Numbered from the stretch's first letter, positions 37,098 through 49,982 are shown. The stretch: 64,000 bases of DNA from Hevea brasiliensis (GCF_030052815.1 NC_079498.1:83190992-83254991), one strand, 5' to 3'. Program-made: numbers and translations. Notes: generated from the letters alone by a model not told the origin.

Positions 37098-38053
37098 ACA
37101 TTAAACTTCCAATAGCCAAAGCATATGGAATCCTGGCCATCTTATCTCTTTCTTCAGGTGTCTTTGGAGACATCTCTTTAGAAAGATGGATACCATGTCT
37201 TACTGGTAACAATCCTCTCTTGGAATCAAGCATGTTAAACCTTTTTAACACCTTTTCCAAGTATAGACTTTGGGATAAACCTATTATTCTTTTCGCTCTA
37301 TCTCTATAGATGCGAATCCCAAGAATATAGGTTGCCTCCCCTAAGTCTTTCATGGAGAATGTATTTGACAACCATACCTTTATAGTTGTCAACATACTTG
37401 TGTCATTACCTATCAACAGTATGTCATCCACATATAAGACAAGGAAAGTGATAGCTCTGTCACTAACCTTCTTATATACACATGGCTCATCCTCATTTTT
37501 GATAAAACCAAAGGATTTAATGGCTTCATCAAAACGGATGTTCCAACTCCTCGAAGCTTGTTTCAACCCATAAATGGATCGCTTTAGCTTGCATACCTTG
37601 GAACCATCTTGGGATTCAAATCCCCTAGGTTGTTCCATGAAAATGTTTTCTTCAATGTATCCATTGAGAAAAGCTGTTTTGACATCCATCTGCCAAATCT
37701 CATAATCATAGTATGCAGCTATTGCTAATAAAATCCTAATTAATTTAAGCATGGCAACAGGCGAGAAAGTCTCCTCATAGTCGATTCCTTGCCTTTGGCG
37801 CAACCCTTTCGCTACTAGCCTTGCTTTATAGGTCTCTACCTTTCCATCAGAACCAATTTTCTTCTTGAAAACCCATTTGTTCCCTATAGGTACAATACCT
37901 GTGTGGGTCAACAAGATCCCAAACTTGATTCTTATACATGGAATCAATCTCGGATTTCATAGCATCAATCCATTTTGAAGAGTCTATATCTGATATAGCT
38001 TCTTCATAGGTAAGTGGATCATCTCCATGATCTACTTCTTCATGAGTAGACAA
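37054..38053 (-). pseudogene. pol: Element C reverse transcriptase
   Basis: The upstream frame (38053-37847) begins STHEEVDHGDDPLTYEEAI and has the KWIDAMKSEIDSMYKN start of copia RT. A frameshift in about 37900-37920 moves it to the frame with GNKWVFKKKIGSDGKVETYK, KARLVAKGLRQRQGIDYEET, WQMDVKTAFLNG and the catalytic YVDDILLIGND box. Then come SLYLEKVLKRFNM and IGSLMYAMLCTRPDIAY. The catalytic YVDD is intact. It is a normal length for copia RT apart from the shifts. It would copy element RNA using initiator-Met tRNA. Confidence 0.92.
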
Positions 38054-38056
38054 CTC

Positions 38057-38953
38057 TTATTCTTCTTCATGAAGAAAACCATATCTCACTGGTGGGTGAG
38101 ATACCCTGGTTGTTCTACGAGGAATAGCTGTAGATGTTTCATCAATGGGTATAGGTTGACTAGATGGATTTATATCCATCGATGCTTGGTTGGTCGAATT
38201 CTCCAATTCTAACTCTATTTGCCTTCCTTTGCCTCCTTCTTGAACAAACTGTTGTTCAAGAAATGTGGCATCTCTACTTATCACAACCTTTTGTGAAGTA
38301 GGCAAATAAAAATAATATCCAAAACTATCTTTTGGATATCCAACAAATCAACCTTTTTCTGATCTGGTCTCCAATTTATCAGTGTTCAGCTTTTTGATAT
38401 AAGCTGGACAACCCCAAATCTTAACATGCTTTAGACTTGGTTTTCTTCCATGCAATATCTCATAAGGTGTGGAAGAAACTGATTTTGATGGAATCCTATT
38501 CAGAATATACAAAGCTGATTCTAATGCAAATCCCCAAAAGAAAATTGGCATATCAGTATAGCTCATCATACTACGTACCATATCCAATAGGGTACGATTT
38601 CTCCTTTCAGATACACCATTCAGCTGTGGCGTTCCTAGAGGAGTCAGCTGAGAAACAATGCCATGCTCTCTCAAGTATTCATCAAATTCAGTACTCAAAT
38701 ATTCACCTCCACGATCTGATCGAAGAGCTTTAATATTCTTTCCTGTTTGATTTTCTACTTCAGATTTAAATTCTTTAAACTTTTCAAAAGATTCATGTTT
38801 GTATTTCATCAAATACAAATACCCAAACCTTGATTTATCATCAGTAAAGGTAATAAAATAATGAAAACCCCCTCTAGCCATTTCTTTAAATGGACCACAT
38901 ACATCACTATGTATTAGCTCTAAAATATCTTCAGCTCTTAGCCTGTCCAACAA
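38057..38953 (-). pseudogene. pol: Element C integrase core and integrase-RT linker
   Basis: The integrase core (38953-38348) has the catalytic triad in LIHSDVCGP, RSDRGGEYLS and NGVSERRNRT, followed by YILNRIPSKSVSSTPYE and HVKIWGCPAYIKKL. A stop near 38346 separates it from the linker frame (38305-38057), which holds FLEQQFVQEGG and the IPRRTTRVSHPPVRYGFL block typical of the copia region before RT. A further stop at about 38055-38057 lies before RT. All three acidic residues are present. It would insert the cDNA into the genome. Confidence 0.9.
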
Positions 38954-38965
38954 AGGGTGATCTAG

Positions 38966-39190
38966 TCATTTTGCCACAAGGCAAGATTCACAAGTTGGAG
39001 TAGGCTCAGAGCCCAATGAGGATAGAATCCCCATTTTCTCCAGTTTTGCAATCCTATCTTCTGCAACATGACATAACCTTAAGTGCCAAATATATTTTGA
39101 ACTTGAGTTGGTTTTCACCATGGCATTGCATTCTTTTAGATTGCTATACTCTAGCCAGTGGAAACACTTTCTTACTGGCAATGGAAACAC
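38966..39190 (-). pseudogene. pol: Element C GAG-pre-integrase (integrase zinc) domain
   Basis: It shows the HHCC-type pattern of the copia pre-integrase domain: WHLRLCHVAEDRIAKL, then CESCLVAK. It ends at a TGA at 38966-38968, and the sequence just beyond needs a frame change to reach the integrase core. Its upstream end is joined directly to the broken zinc knuckle of gag; the protease that should lie between is not visible. Confidence 0.85.
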
Positions 39191-39215
39191 TTTCCTATTG
39201 GCAGTGGAAACACTT
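39155..39215. repeat. Triplicated 23-bp unit at the gag zinc knuckle of C
   Basis: Three near-copies of a unit with gg(c/t)a(g/a)tggaaacactttc lie back to back. On the minus strand each encodes the start of a knuckle (KCFHC in one frame). The unit is 23 bp, so each copy changes the frame. Confidence 0.8.
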
Positions 39216-39983
39216 TCCTTTGCCTTTGTCAGCTTTGGTCTTCCCTTTCTGTTTAGCTATTTTCTTGGAAGGACCAGGAATCTGAAGTTTCTTTTTCTTA
39301 TTGCCCTTCTTCTTGTTGGACTTTCCAGCAGAAGAAGATGCAACCAAAGCTACCTCTTTTCCTTTATTGCCTGGCATATTCTTTTGGGCAATAACCAGCA
39401 TGTTGAGTAAACCAGCTAAGGTGCATTCCTGTTTAGTCATATGGAAATTTGTCACAAAATTTCCAAAAGACTCAGGAAGGGACTGAAGGATCAAATCCGT
39501 CTGTAGTTGGAAATCCATGTTGAAGTCAAGATGTTCCAACTGCTCAATCATCTGAATCATCTTGTGGACATGATCCCCAACATTCTGTCCCTCAGACATC
39601 CTCATACGGAATAGCTGTCTAGATATCTCATACCTAGCATTCCTGCTGTGCTCACCATACAACTCTTGTAGGTGAAGGAGGATCTCACTCACACTCTGCA
39701 TGTTCTCATGTTGCTTCTGTAACTCATTACTCATGGAAGCAAGCATGTAACACTTAGCTCTCATATCATGCTCCTTCCACTTATCCAAAGTTTCATGTTC
39801 CTCTTTTGTGGCCTCTGGAGGTAAGGGACTAGGAACATTTGAATCTAGAACATATCCTATATGTTCAAGGTTCAGGACAAGTTTCAAATTTCTTAGCCAA
39901 TCAGACAGATTAGGTCCTGTCAACCTATTGTGATCAAGTATGCTTGCAAGGATATTGGATGGTGGGGGTTGTTTTATGCTCAT
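39195..39983 (-). pseudogene. gag: Element C gag (UBN2-like), truncated at zinc knuckle
   Basis: The ATG at 39983 gives MSIKQPPPSNILASILDHNR, followed by the copia gag core (LTGPNLSDWLRNLKLVL; KCYMLASMSNELQKQHE; MRMSEGQNVGDHVHKMIQM) and a Lys/Gly-rich tail. It ends KGKCFHCQ and a stop, so only the first half of the CCHC knuckle remains. About 260 residues are open without a break. The region that should follow (second half of the knuckle and protease with its DSG) is missing or replaced by the triplicated 23-bp unit. It would make the particle shell. Confidence 0.9.
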
Positions 39984-41747
39984 TTTTATCAGAAAATTAA
40001 CTGCAGAAAATAACCAGATTAATTAGTAAATGTATCATGTAATTAACCAAAATGATTATGGTCTTTTAATCAAATTGGTCCTCCCACTAACTTAGCGAAT
40101 CCTACACTTCCAAAGTAGAAAACGGAAATCCTAGTTGGATGGATTTCTAGTGGGTGATTGAATTCTTATAATTCTATTGATCATCCTCAGGTACATCCAT
40201 TATTGGAATTACAATAAACTATAAGTGAGCAACTCTTTGCCCATCACATCTCATGTGAGGTTCAATCCTTTACCTAGCCCCTAATGCTCAAAATCTCAGG
40301 TACATCCATTATTGACTTATCTTGCATTAGTTAAGTTGATCCCATTGAGCCAGTAATTATGCAAATAATTTTAATGTCCTCAGGTACATCCAATATTGGC
40401 CATTAAACCATTTACATATTTACAACATCTCATGCTTAACAATTATTCTTAAGAAAATCCCTTAAATTAATTGCATCTTATGCAACTATTTAAAATTTCT
40501 TAAAATAATTGCCCCAATGGAGGGCCTATGTTATAATTACTTTAATTATAGCATTTCCAACTTAATCATTTGTTTGAAAGATTTTATGGTCATTCTAATT
40601 ACTATTAAGGTCTCACTTTGCACATTATCCATTTAGCATGCATATATCATATAATTGCATACATTCCCATACATCTCATGGATAAGCAGTAAATATGGTA
40701 TGATCATGGACTTTCTAAGGGATTCAATTCTGAGCCACCAAGAATTGAATCAGGGCATTCCTAGGTGCATTTCATTCATTCATTTTACAAGAGTTGCTGA
40801 AGGAGTACATAATCAACACTTGATCTTGAATTCCTCCCACTGGTCCCACCAATGCTCTTGACCTCCTTGAACTTCTTGCAATCCAATATTACATAGTAAT
40901 CCTTGGCATACCAAGGCGAATTTACAAGAACTTAAATAAATGAAATTACAACCCAAAAATTATTACAAACTTAATAATACATGACCAAAATAAATTAAAA
41001 TAAATTAATTAATTTACAATCCCAAAGAAACATAAAAGAAATAAATCCAATCACATTGGTTTTTTATAGTCCATGATCATCCATCATGCATATCACTATT
41101 TAACAATTAAATAAAACATACATACTTAAATTAAATTGAATATCTCATATTCAACTTAAAAATCCAGATTTGAATATGATTCAAATAAATTTAAAAATTC
41201 AGATTTGAATCTCTTTCAAACAAAATTAAAAATTCAGATTTGAATCACATTCAAACAACTTTAAAAATTCAGATTTGAATCACATTCAAACATTTTTTAA
41301 AAAATCATATTTGAATCACATTCAAATATTTTTTAAAAAATCAGATCTGAATTTTATTGAATCAATTTTAAAAAATCAGATTTAAATATGATTCAAACAA
41401 CTTTAAAAATTCAGATTTGAATCACATTCAAACAACTTTTAAAATTCAGATTTGAATCACATTCAAACAATTTTTAAAATTCTGATTTGAATCATAATTT
41501 AATTGTGTGATTAAAACTACTAATTAAACACTTTAATTAGTCAAAGAATAGGCCTTAGATCATATAACAATTGCAGAATTAAAAGCCAAACCTTGAACCA
41601 CCCATGGAACCATTGTTGCCGCCACCAATGGTGGCTTCACCATGTGTGCCGCCACACCTCTTGATCCAACCAACAATGAATCAATCATCTCATGATCAAA
41701 TCACACAATTAAATCATATAATCAACAATCTAAATGGCAAATATAGT
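39984..41747 (-). other. Long non-coding leader of element C
   Basis: This 1.76 kb stretch lies between the PBS and the gag start. It has no long open frame. It holds three dispersed copies of ctcaggtacatccattattg (near 40186, 40295 and 40379) and the tandem hairpin array at 41129-41505. It would be the 5' untranslated part of element RNA, so it may hold packaging or translation signals. Confidence 0.8.
41129..41505. repeat. Tandem array of ~35-bp hairpin-forming units, 10-11 copies
   Basis: Typical units read aaattcagatttgaatcaca then ttcaaacaactttaa. Most contain the inverted repeat TTTGAAT-cac-ATTCAAA or a close variant. The array lies in C's leader about 250 bp from the PBS. Confidence 0.88.
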
Positions 41748-41760
41748 GGCTCTGATACCA
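41748..41760 (-). other. Primer-binding site of element C (initiator-Met tRNA)
   Basis: On the minus strand it reads TGGTATCAGAGCC, 2 bp from the 5' LTR end at 41763. Confidence 0.9.
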
Positions 41761-41762
41761 AT

Positions 41763-43870
41763 TGAAGGAACGGAAGCGTGAAAAACACAAGTTTATACCA
41801 TTGAATTCAAAAATTTTCACCTAGGGTCACATGCATCATGCAAGATTTATTTTTATCTATCTGATTTCAATGATAAACAACATATTAAAACTCTTTTAAT
41901 ATGTTTTTTGGATCTGTATTTGCCATTTAAGATTTTAAAATTAATCAGATTAATTTTAGAACCCTAGATTAAATCAAGAACGATTACACTAACCTCTTGA
42001 TGCACTACAGCGTGTCTGCGCCTTTGAGATTTGTCTTCAGGACACCAAATGTTGTCCCTCTAGCTTGTCCACACCAAGAACACCTATGGCAGCCCTTGAA
42101 CAGCCTCTAAAGCTTTTTCTATTAATTAGAAATTCAAGTTCTGCCTTTTAAGAGATTAGAGATGTAAACAGGACACTAGAAACAATTTTTAGTGTTCTTA
42201 ATTCAAGAGATTGATGGCTAATCTCTTTGAATTGATGAGAGATGAAGAGAAATAGCTGGAGAGGCTCAAAGTGGCATGACAAATGAGAGGAGAGGCTGCT
42301 GGTTATTTTTTCTTTTCATAACCACACTTAAATAGCTAGGTTAACACATTAAACCCTAGCCACATGTCACCTTTTGATTAGCTCTAGGTTTAAGTGACCC
42401 AATCACATTGTGCCAAGTGTCAAAACTATATTTAATCTTGATTTTAATCATCTTACATGATTAAAAAAAAAAACATTTGGCAAGCTTATGTGTAACCCCA
42501 TGTGTCACCATCTCATGGTGCCACGTGTCACACTGTGAAATGACCAAAATGCCCCTGTGTCTTAATTTTTGAGTTCTTAACCCAAAATAATTATTTTCTT
42601 CTTCTAATTAATTTATATCAAATATAAATTAATTAATTAATCTCTATTAATTAATTTCTCATCAATTAAATTCATATTTAAACACTTTAAATATAAATTT
42701 AATTTATACTACACATCCAATAATCTAGATTTGATTTCAAGTCATGCTAGGGACTTTGCAATTTAATTGCAAACCAAATCTATTTAATTAATCAATTAAA
42801 CTCTTTAATTAATTAATTAAATCATATTTAAATAGGTGATAACTTGTGTATGTGTGTGACTTACTAGGCTCATCACTAATTGGCAATGAGACATGATATC
42901 AACTCTTAATATCATCAGAACTCTTTCTTACCATAAATGATTTCTCTAAATCATTTTATGAACCTCATAGACCATGGTTAACACCTAGCATAGCATGCCA
43001 TGGCCACCCAATTAGTAATAAGATTTACCTTAAATGAACCTATAATCATATGTTACCATGCACTAGAATCTCTCTTACAAAATCCCAACTCAAGCCGGAG
43101 TCATGGTTTATGTCAAACTCCATTTGCTATGAATATTATGTTCTCTTTTAATTCCAGTTCTTGATTAAAAGATTTTTCTCATCGAAACTCTTTTCTCGAA
43201 TAAATCTATCTGTCTGCCAAGAACTTGAAACATCAAGAACAATTAAATGAACATAGGATTTTATCTCTATTTACTTAGAGGAACAGATTCCATCTTGATC
43301 AACACCTACCTCCATATATAACTAGTAGGAGCCAACACATGCCCATATACCTATACATAGTACAAGTATGAAAGCGATCAAACTCAAACTACCTATATAC
43401 AAGATAATCGTGCTATCTCAGGTTTAAAGATTATATGCACTGATATGATTTATGACAAAACATTGACAAGAGTAAACTCCATGTGCTTGTCATAAGTGTC
43501 ACTGGTTCGGCCTACTTATCATTTATAAGTGCCTATCATGTTTGTCATATGGCATGAGACTCACCATTCCATCTTATTTATATCTCATATAAATAACTTG
43601 GGAACAAACATGAATACAATCTTTCTGGATAAGTCATGTCCTTATTATGAAGTATCCTCGATTGTGAACCTATTTATGATACTTTGTGCTAGAAATATTG
43701 TCACTCATATTCTTAACAACTTAAGAATAATATTTCTAACAAAATATCAATGGACCTTTTCTATTACACATAAATATATTATGTAAACGGAAAAGTGGAA
43801 ATGCCTTTTATTAATAAAATTATGTACAAGATACATACTAAATGATATGCTCTAGGGCATACTACTAACA
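41763..43870 (-). repeat. 5' LTR of copia element C (2108 bp)
   Basis: On the plus strand it starts TGAAGGAACGG and ends CTACTAACA, followed by the TSD gatag. A TATA-like ctatttaagtg lies on the minus strand near 42325-42336. Differences from the 3' LTR are few and several are CAG/CTG to CG changes. Confidence 0.95.
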
Positions 43871-44116
43871 GATAGATTGACGAAATCAGCACATTTTCTG
43901 CCAGTTAGGACTGACTACTCACTAGAGAAGCTAGCAGAATTGTATATTAATGAGATAGTTAGACTGTATGGAATCCCACTTTCCATCATATCTGACCGAG
44001 ACCCAAGGTTTTCATTGAGATTCTGGAAAAATTTGCAAGAAGCCTTAGGCACACAACTCCGTTTTAGCACGACTTTTCATCCTCAGACGGATCGACATTT
44101 AGAACGAGTAATCTAG
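43871..44116 (+). pseudogene. pol: Element D integrase core, after the copia insertion
   Basis: The frame resumes with [15 protein letters not shown] and runs through the second catalytic Asp (SDRDPRF) to FHPQTDRHLERVI, which holds the catalytic Glu. The next codon, CAG in B, is TAG here (44114-44116). The intron-like segment follows at once. The core is otherwise free of stops and is better kept than in B. Confidence 0.9.
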
Positions 44117-44190
44117 GTAAACCTAAGAACAAATTGAATTTTTGCATTTAATAAATTGAAATTATAGTAACAATGACAATTATGTGATAG
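44117..44190 (+). other. Putative 74-bp GT-AG intron in integrase of element D
   Basis: It has the same place, length and ends (GTAAAC...GTGATAG) as the segment at 16383-16456 in B. The two differ by about six substitutions and no indel. Read through it stops after six codons (TGA at 44135-44137). Taking out 74 bases joins the core frame to ILEDML. Confidence 0.6.
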
Positions 44191-44930
44191 ATCTTGGAGG
44201 ATATGCTGAGGAGTTATGTCATTGAGTTTGAGGGGGGTTGGGATAGATACCTCCCACTGGCAGAATTTGCATATAACAATAGCTACCAAGCTAGTATTCA
44301 AATGGCTCCGTATGAAGCACTGTATGGGAGGAAATGTAGAACCCTAGTGTGTTGGACTAAATTGGGCGAAGATAAGCTGGTAGGACCAGACCTAGTGAAA
44401 CAGACTGAGGAGAAAGTGAAGATAATCAAAGCTAACCTGAAGGTTATCTCAGATAGACAGAAATCTTATGCCGACTTGAAGAGAAAAGAGATAGAGTATG
44501 CAGTTGGTGATAAAGTGTTTCTCAAAGTCTCACCGTGGAAGAAAGTACTAAGGTTTGGAAGGAAGGGTAAGTTAATCCCTAGGTTCATTGTCCCATATGA
44601 AGTCATTGAATGTGTGGGACCAGTGGCCTATCTTCTAGTTTTACCACTAGAACTGGATAAAATCCATAATGTATTCCATGTTTCTATGCTGAGAAGATAT
44701 CGCTCAGACCCTTCACATGTCATTTCCATGGAAGAGATTGAAATCCAACCGGACTTGACATATACAGAAGAACTATAGCTTGGAAAGTGAAGGAACTGAG
44801 AAATAAACAAATTCCACTGGTGAAAGTGCTTTGGAGGCACCACAACACTGAAGAGGCAACTTGAGAAAGTGAAGAGACGATGAGGCAACAGTTTCCTCAA
44901 CTGTTTTCATCAGGTAAATTTCGAGGATGA
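44191..44930 (+). pseudogene. pol: Element D integrase C-terminal part and chromodomain-like tail
   Basis: It starts ILEDMLRSYVIEFEGG and shows LAEFAYNNSYQASI, APYEALYGRKCRT, RFIVPYEVIECVGPVAYLLV (GPY/F module with Gly to Val) and HNVFHVSMLRRYRSDPSHVI. The frame ends at a TAG (44776-44778) after LTYTEEL, where a short stretch is lost compared with B. The tail is then readable in another frame (KELRNKQIPLVKVLWRHHNT), with another stop where B has Trp in ETTWE. It ends near a TGA at 44928-44930 before the PPT. Confidence 0.88.
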
Positions 44931-44938
44931 AATTTTTA

Positions 44939-44953
44939 TTAGAGGGGAAGAGT
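44939..44953 (+). other. Polypurine tract of element D
   Basis: The run ttagaggggaagagt precedes the 3' LTR start at 44954. Confidence 0.8.
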
Positions 44954-47900
44954 TGTAACATCCTCACTTTAGCTAGTCCATACAATCTACTGTTCTAGTG
45001 ACTAATGTCAGTCTGAACAACTAGAATGTTTGAAATTGTAAATAGACTAGAGTGAGGAGTTATAAAGAAACTAAATAATGCTCATAAAAATCAAGGAAAA
45101 TTTTTAGAAACGAAATACACTAAGATCAAACGAGCCGAAACCCCAGGGATGAGTAACCCGAAGGGGAAGTGACGGTGAAGGCCGTTAGCAACCCTAAACC
45201 CAAGGGAAAATTATAAAATAATTATTAGGACTCCAGAGAAGGGTTATTGAAGTTCTAATGGCATTAGAATGCCAAGGAAATGCTTAGAAAAAATTTTCTA
45301 TCGGTACACATAATTTTGGCTCGTTAAGCCAAATGGAGGGCATTTTGGTCATTTCATCTTCATAGATGATTTTTAACCAACTTGTCCAGTTAAATAAATA
45401 ATTTATATAACATAAAATATGAATAAATATTGTTAAAAATTTAATTGAAATTAAATAGATAAGAAATGGAGAGAAAATGAAAGAAAATGAAATTATGACA
45501 TCATAATGATGTCATTAAAATTCTCCCAGCCAATCCAATGTTGACACATGGCATAAGCTTACTTAAAAGAGACTAAATGGGAAGAAAATGAAGAAAAAAA
45601 AATCAGAACTCCCCTTCATCTTCTTCTTGCCGTCACCCCTCCCACCATTGCCAATCATGAACAAGCTTTTAAAGCTTGACTTCCCTAAGTTTTACCCAAC
45701 AAAACCCTAACCTAGCAACACAAAAAAAGTGTTCTTACACCTTGGAGAGTCTTTTAGGAGCAAAAAGAAAGAAAAAAGAGGAACCCTAGCAAGTGGAAAA
45801 TCTCACTCCATTAGAGGTTTGTGACCTAACCTTGGTTTTCATTTTCAATTCATGTTTATGGACTATGAATGAGTGCAAATGACAAAGAAACTGATGAAAT
45901 ACCATTTGTATGCCATCCCTAAATTTCGGTAGCCTTGGTTGGGGTATGCTTGTGATGAATTTTATGGAGCTAACATACTAGTAGGGCTGCCCTTAATATG
46001 CATCATGTAAGTGGATTGAAGAAATGCAATGATAATGCATGACTTGTAATGTTTGAGTTAGGGTTTAGGGTGAAAAATGAGACTTTGATCATGTGGTGAT
46101 GAAATTAGGTTTTAATGGTAAATTAGTGACCATTTGGTTTGGTTTAAATAAAAAATGAAATGAATTGTGTAGTGGGATTGGAGTTTGGTGTGGCTACCCT
46201 TGGTGACCTGCAAGGCTGGGCATGAGTCTAGCAGGTTTGGGCAGCAATAACTGGAATTGTAGAGGTTCAATTAGTGCAAGGCCAATTGGACATGAAACTA
46301 GACACATAATGGCACAACTTTGGTGAAGAAACCATGCCCATAAAATCAAACCAGGTTGACCAAAAGATTGCCCTAATCCGGGTGACCTGCATTCTGCCTG
46401 GGCAAAATGACCAAATAAACAGTGTTTAGTCATTTGGCAATAGCTCATAGTAGAAAGTTCCAATTGACCTGAAATTTTACCAACAACAAGCTGAGATATA
46501 GGCCAACAACTTTCATGGAGAAACCTAACAAAAATTTTGACCATAACATATTCAAAAAGTGACCTGAATTCACTACTCCTAACACTGTAGATTTGGTCAG
46601 TTTAGAAATTCTGGAAAAATCATAATCCGGCCAGTTGTGGTTTTTGGACCATAACTGGAGCTAAAAAACTCCAAATGAAGTGATTCAAAAAAGGAAATGC
46701 AACTAGACAAAATAAGGAACAACTTTCATTGTTGATCATTTTGCCAAATTCCCACTGCAAAAATGACTAATGGAACAGTAAAGACAAAGCATGAAAAACT
46801 AAAAATTCTGTCCAATTAACATTAAGTTTAGAAATGCTATTGGCAATCAATACCAACAATTTTAGAATGTAAAATGTGGTATGTTGGGAGTATTAAAACC
46901 AATGTACCTATTGTCTATCTAAAAGTCAACATTTTGGTTGACTAATGAATTGAATAGTAACACTAAAAATTGAATTTCAAGAATTGTCAAATTTGAAAGT
47001 GTTAAATGCCCTAGTAGGACTAATGTGATTGGTTTGGATAGGTTGGCATGCCAATAGGGTTCTGTTAGCGGTACTGCATATGGCTTCATGCCATTTTGTG
47101 TTTCATGGCTTCCCATGCTGTGACACCCCTTACCCGTCTACAGTGTATCCGAGTAAGATATGTCACACGGTGTACCGGAACACTCTATTTTATCTTAATT
47201 AATTTTTATCATAGTTTTGAATATAACTTGTGAAATATAATTCATTTAAGTCATTTATTGAAATCATAATTTATTTGAGGTTCTGAAAATTTTAAAGAAA
47301 ATCCGGCAGAGTACCGGCTATAAATGGAGAAAACAGTTCTTCGGAACCTGTGAAAAACACTTCCTATAATCATATTCAATCATCTCAAACTCCCATATCA
47401 AAATCTCAATACTTTTCAATTTCATTTCTCAATCATTCATTTCATGTGATAATCATATACAAGTCACAGATAGATATTCACTTTTCCATTCACAAATACA
47501 ATTCTCATTATTTACATGAACATCAAAATACATTACATAAGTTCAATTACATATGAGAAAAAAAAAAATTAGTTACAAAATACCAAAATGAAACCTAGTG
47601 TCCTACCAATGCACTGTGGATGGTGAGGTGACACGGACACTATGCAGAGCTGCAGGAGGTCTCACCCAGTCTGTGGTCTACTGGGCTCTCTATTAGTATC
47701 TCCAGAACCTACGCGTGGCAAAAGCAATACGCTAAGCAATAATGCTTAGTGGTGCAAATAATAAAATAGAAAGAAATAACAGAAATAAATATGCATTGAA
47801 TGTATATGTCTTATTTGTTTTGTAGTTGTATATCCATTTATTTCGTTAACTTTGTCCACTTTCATTCATTTGGTTGCCCAAGTAACCTATACTGGACGAC

Positions 47901-49149
47901 TGGACTGGATAAACGGGTAAACTGGCACTGGGTATCTAGTACCTCAGGCCGTCACACCATCGGTCACATATGCATCTCCCATTGGCAAATGTAATGCCTA
48001 ATAAGTCAGATAACATCAGGCACAAGGCCAAATCTCAACATAAGGTCAGAATGGCTAAAAGCCATGAAATCACAGAATGGCATAATGCCATGTGCAATAC
48101 TGCTAACTGAACCCTATTGGCATGCCAGACTATCCAAACCAATCTTGTTAGGTATACTAGGGCATTTGATACTTTTGAATTCTTCAATTTTTAAATTTCA
48201 AGTTTTTGGTGTCACTATTCACTTTATTGGTCAACAAAAATGTTGACTTTTGGATAGAAAATAGGTACATTGGTTTTGACACTCCCAACATACCACATTT
48301 TGCATTCAAAACTTGTTGGCAATAATCACCAATACCATTTCTAAGCTTAAACTAAGGGAGCAGAATTTTTAGTTTTTTGTACCCCAAATTTACTGTTCCA
48401 TTAGTGACTGTTACAGTGGGAATTTGAGGAAATGGTAAACATGAAAGTTGTTCCTTATTTTGTCTAGTTAAATTTATTTTTTTGAATCACTCCATTTGGA
48501 GTTTTGTAGCTCCAGATATGGTCCAAAAACCACAGCTGGCCGGATTGCAAAACTGCAGAATTGACTATATCTGCAGTGCAGTGAACAGTGACTGCCACTG
48601 CCTTGTTGGATAGGTTCTGGTCATAATTTGGGGTAGGTTTCTTCATGAAAGTTGTTTGTCTATATCTTAACTTGTTTCTGTAAATATTTCAGGTCAATTG
48701 ACCCATTCTACAATGAGTTATGGCCAAATGAACAATTACTGTTAATTTGGTCATTCTGCAGATTCTGGTTGTAGGGTATCTGGATTGGGGCTAATTTTTG
48801 GTCCACTTGCTTTGGTCTTTTGGGCATGGTTTCTTCAGAAAAATTGTGCCATTATGTGTCTAGTTTCATTTCCAATTGGCCAAATACCAATTGAACCTAC
48901 ACAGCCAAAGATATGGCAGTCCAAACAGGCTGGACTCACAGCCTCACTGCTTGTCACCACTAGGCAGCCTACCAATTTGGTTTGTAACACTCTAGTTCAC
49001 TTCAAATTATGGTCAACTTACCTCAAATGGTCACTAATTGACCATTAGAATGTTCACTCATCATTTCATAAGCCAAGTCCAAATTTCACTCCCAAAACCC
49101 TAATTTCCCATTATGATTCACACCACACACCTTAGTTAACACTTTCATT

Positions 49150-49151
<2 letters not shown>

Positions 49152-49187
<36 letters not shown>
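49152..49187. repeat. (TA)n microsatellite in LTR H
   Basis: About 17 uninterrupted TA units. The same place in LTRs of B and D has no such run. Confidence 0.95.
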
Positions 49188-49189
<2 letters not shown>

Positions 49190-49982
49190 TTTAAACACCC
49201 TCTCTAATCCACTCTAAGCCCATCTAAACCATCAAAGTCATAACCCTCACTAGGCAGCCGAATTCCATGGTATACATACACATGAGTTTTAGTCCATTTA
49301 ATTCACAATTTCATATTAATTTCAAGTCCCTAACATGGAATAAAAGAAATATATGGATAAATAAGCACTAACCTCTTGTAGGGCAGAATTTTCCAAACTT
49401 AAACTTCACTTTCTTTCCTTTTCTAGGCTGCCAAACACTTTCCCAAGAGGTATGGACAAGTTTTAATGAAAGGTGTCTAGGGTTTAGTAGTGAAACAAAG
49501 AGAGAGGGAGCTTTGATTGAAAATCAATGGAGGGAGAGGGGAGAAGGGTTTCGGCTGGCTGAAGGAGAAGAAGAAGACCAGAATTTTTTTGGTCTATTTT
49601 GACTCTTTTAAGTGTTTTAAGAATGCTTGTTAACTTGTGATTGGTTGGGAGTAAGATAATGACATCATGTGATGTCATTATCCCTATTTTTCTTTATTTT
49701 TCTTTTCTTTTCATCTCTACTCATTTTCAATTTAATTTTTAGTAATGTTTATTCATATTTTATGTCATAATAATTATTTACTCAACTGGACAAGTCGTCA
49801 AAAATCGTCTCTGAAGGCGAAATGACCAAAATGCCCTCCGTTTGGCTTAACGGGTCAAAATTGTCAGTACCGATTGAAAATTTTTTCTAAATATTTTCTT
49901 GGTATTCTAATGCCATAGGAACCTCAATGACCCTTCTCTGGAGTCCAAAAAATTATTTTATGAATTTTTCCCCGGGTCTAGG

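Larger units (their letters stand above)
34325..43870 (-). mobile_element. Element C: Ty1/copia LTR retrotransposon, nearly complete, minus strand
   Basis: Element C is 9.5 kb, with two 2.1 kb LTRs that are nearly identical, a PBS, a 1.76 kb leader, gag, integrase, RT, RNase H, a PPT and the TSD gatag (34320-34324 and 43871-43875) in D's integrase. Integrase comes before RT, which fixes it as Ty1/copia. No protease is recognisable, and the frame is broken in several places, so this copy is probably moved by others or dead. LTR likeness suggests it is young. The lineage within copia was not assigned. Confidence 0.94.

Noticed and set aside
39016..39410. Overlapping plus-strand open frames of 89-100 codons
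   Set aside because: They are antisense to the gag/pre-integrase region of C and include the triplicated 23-bp unit.
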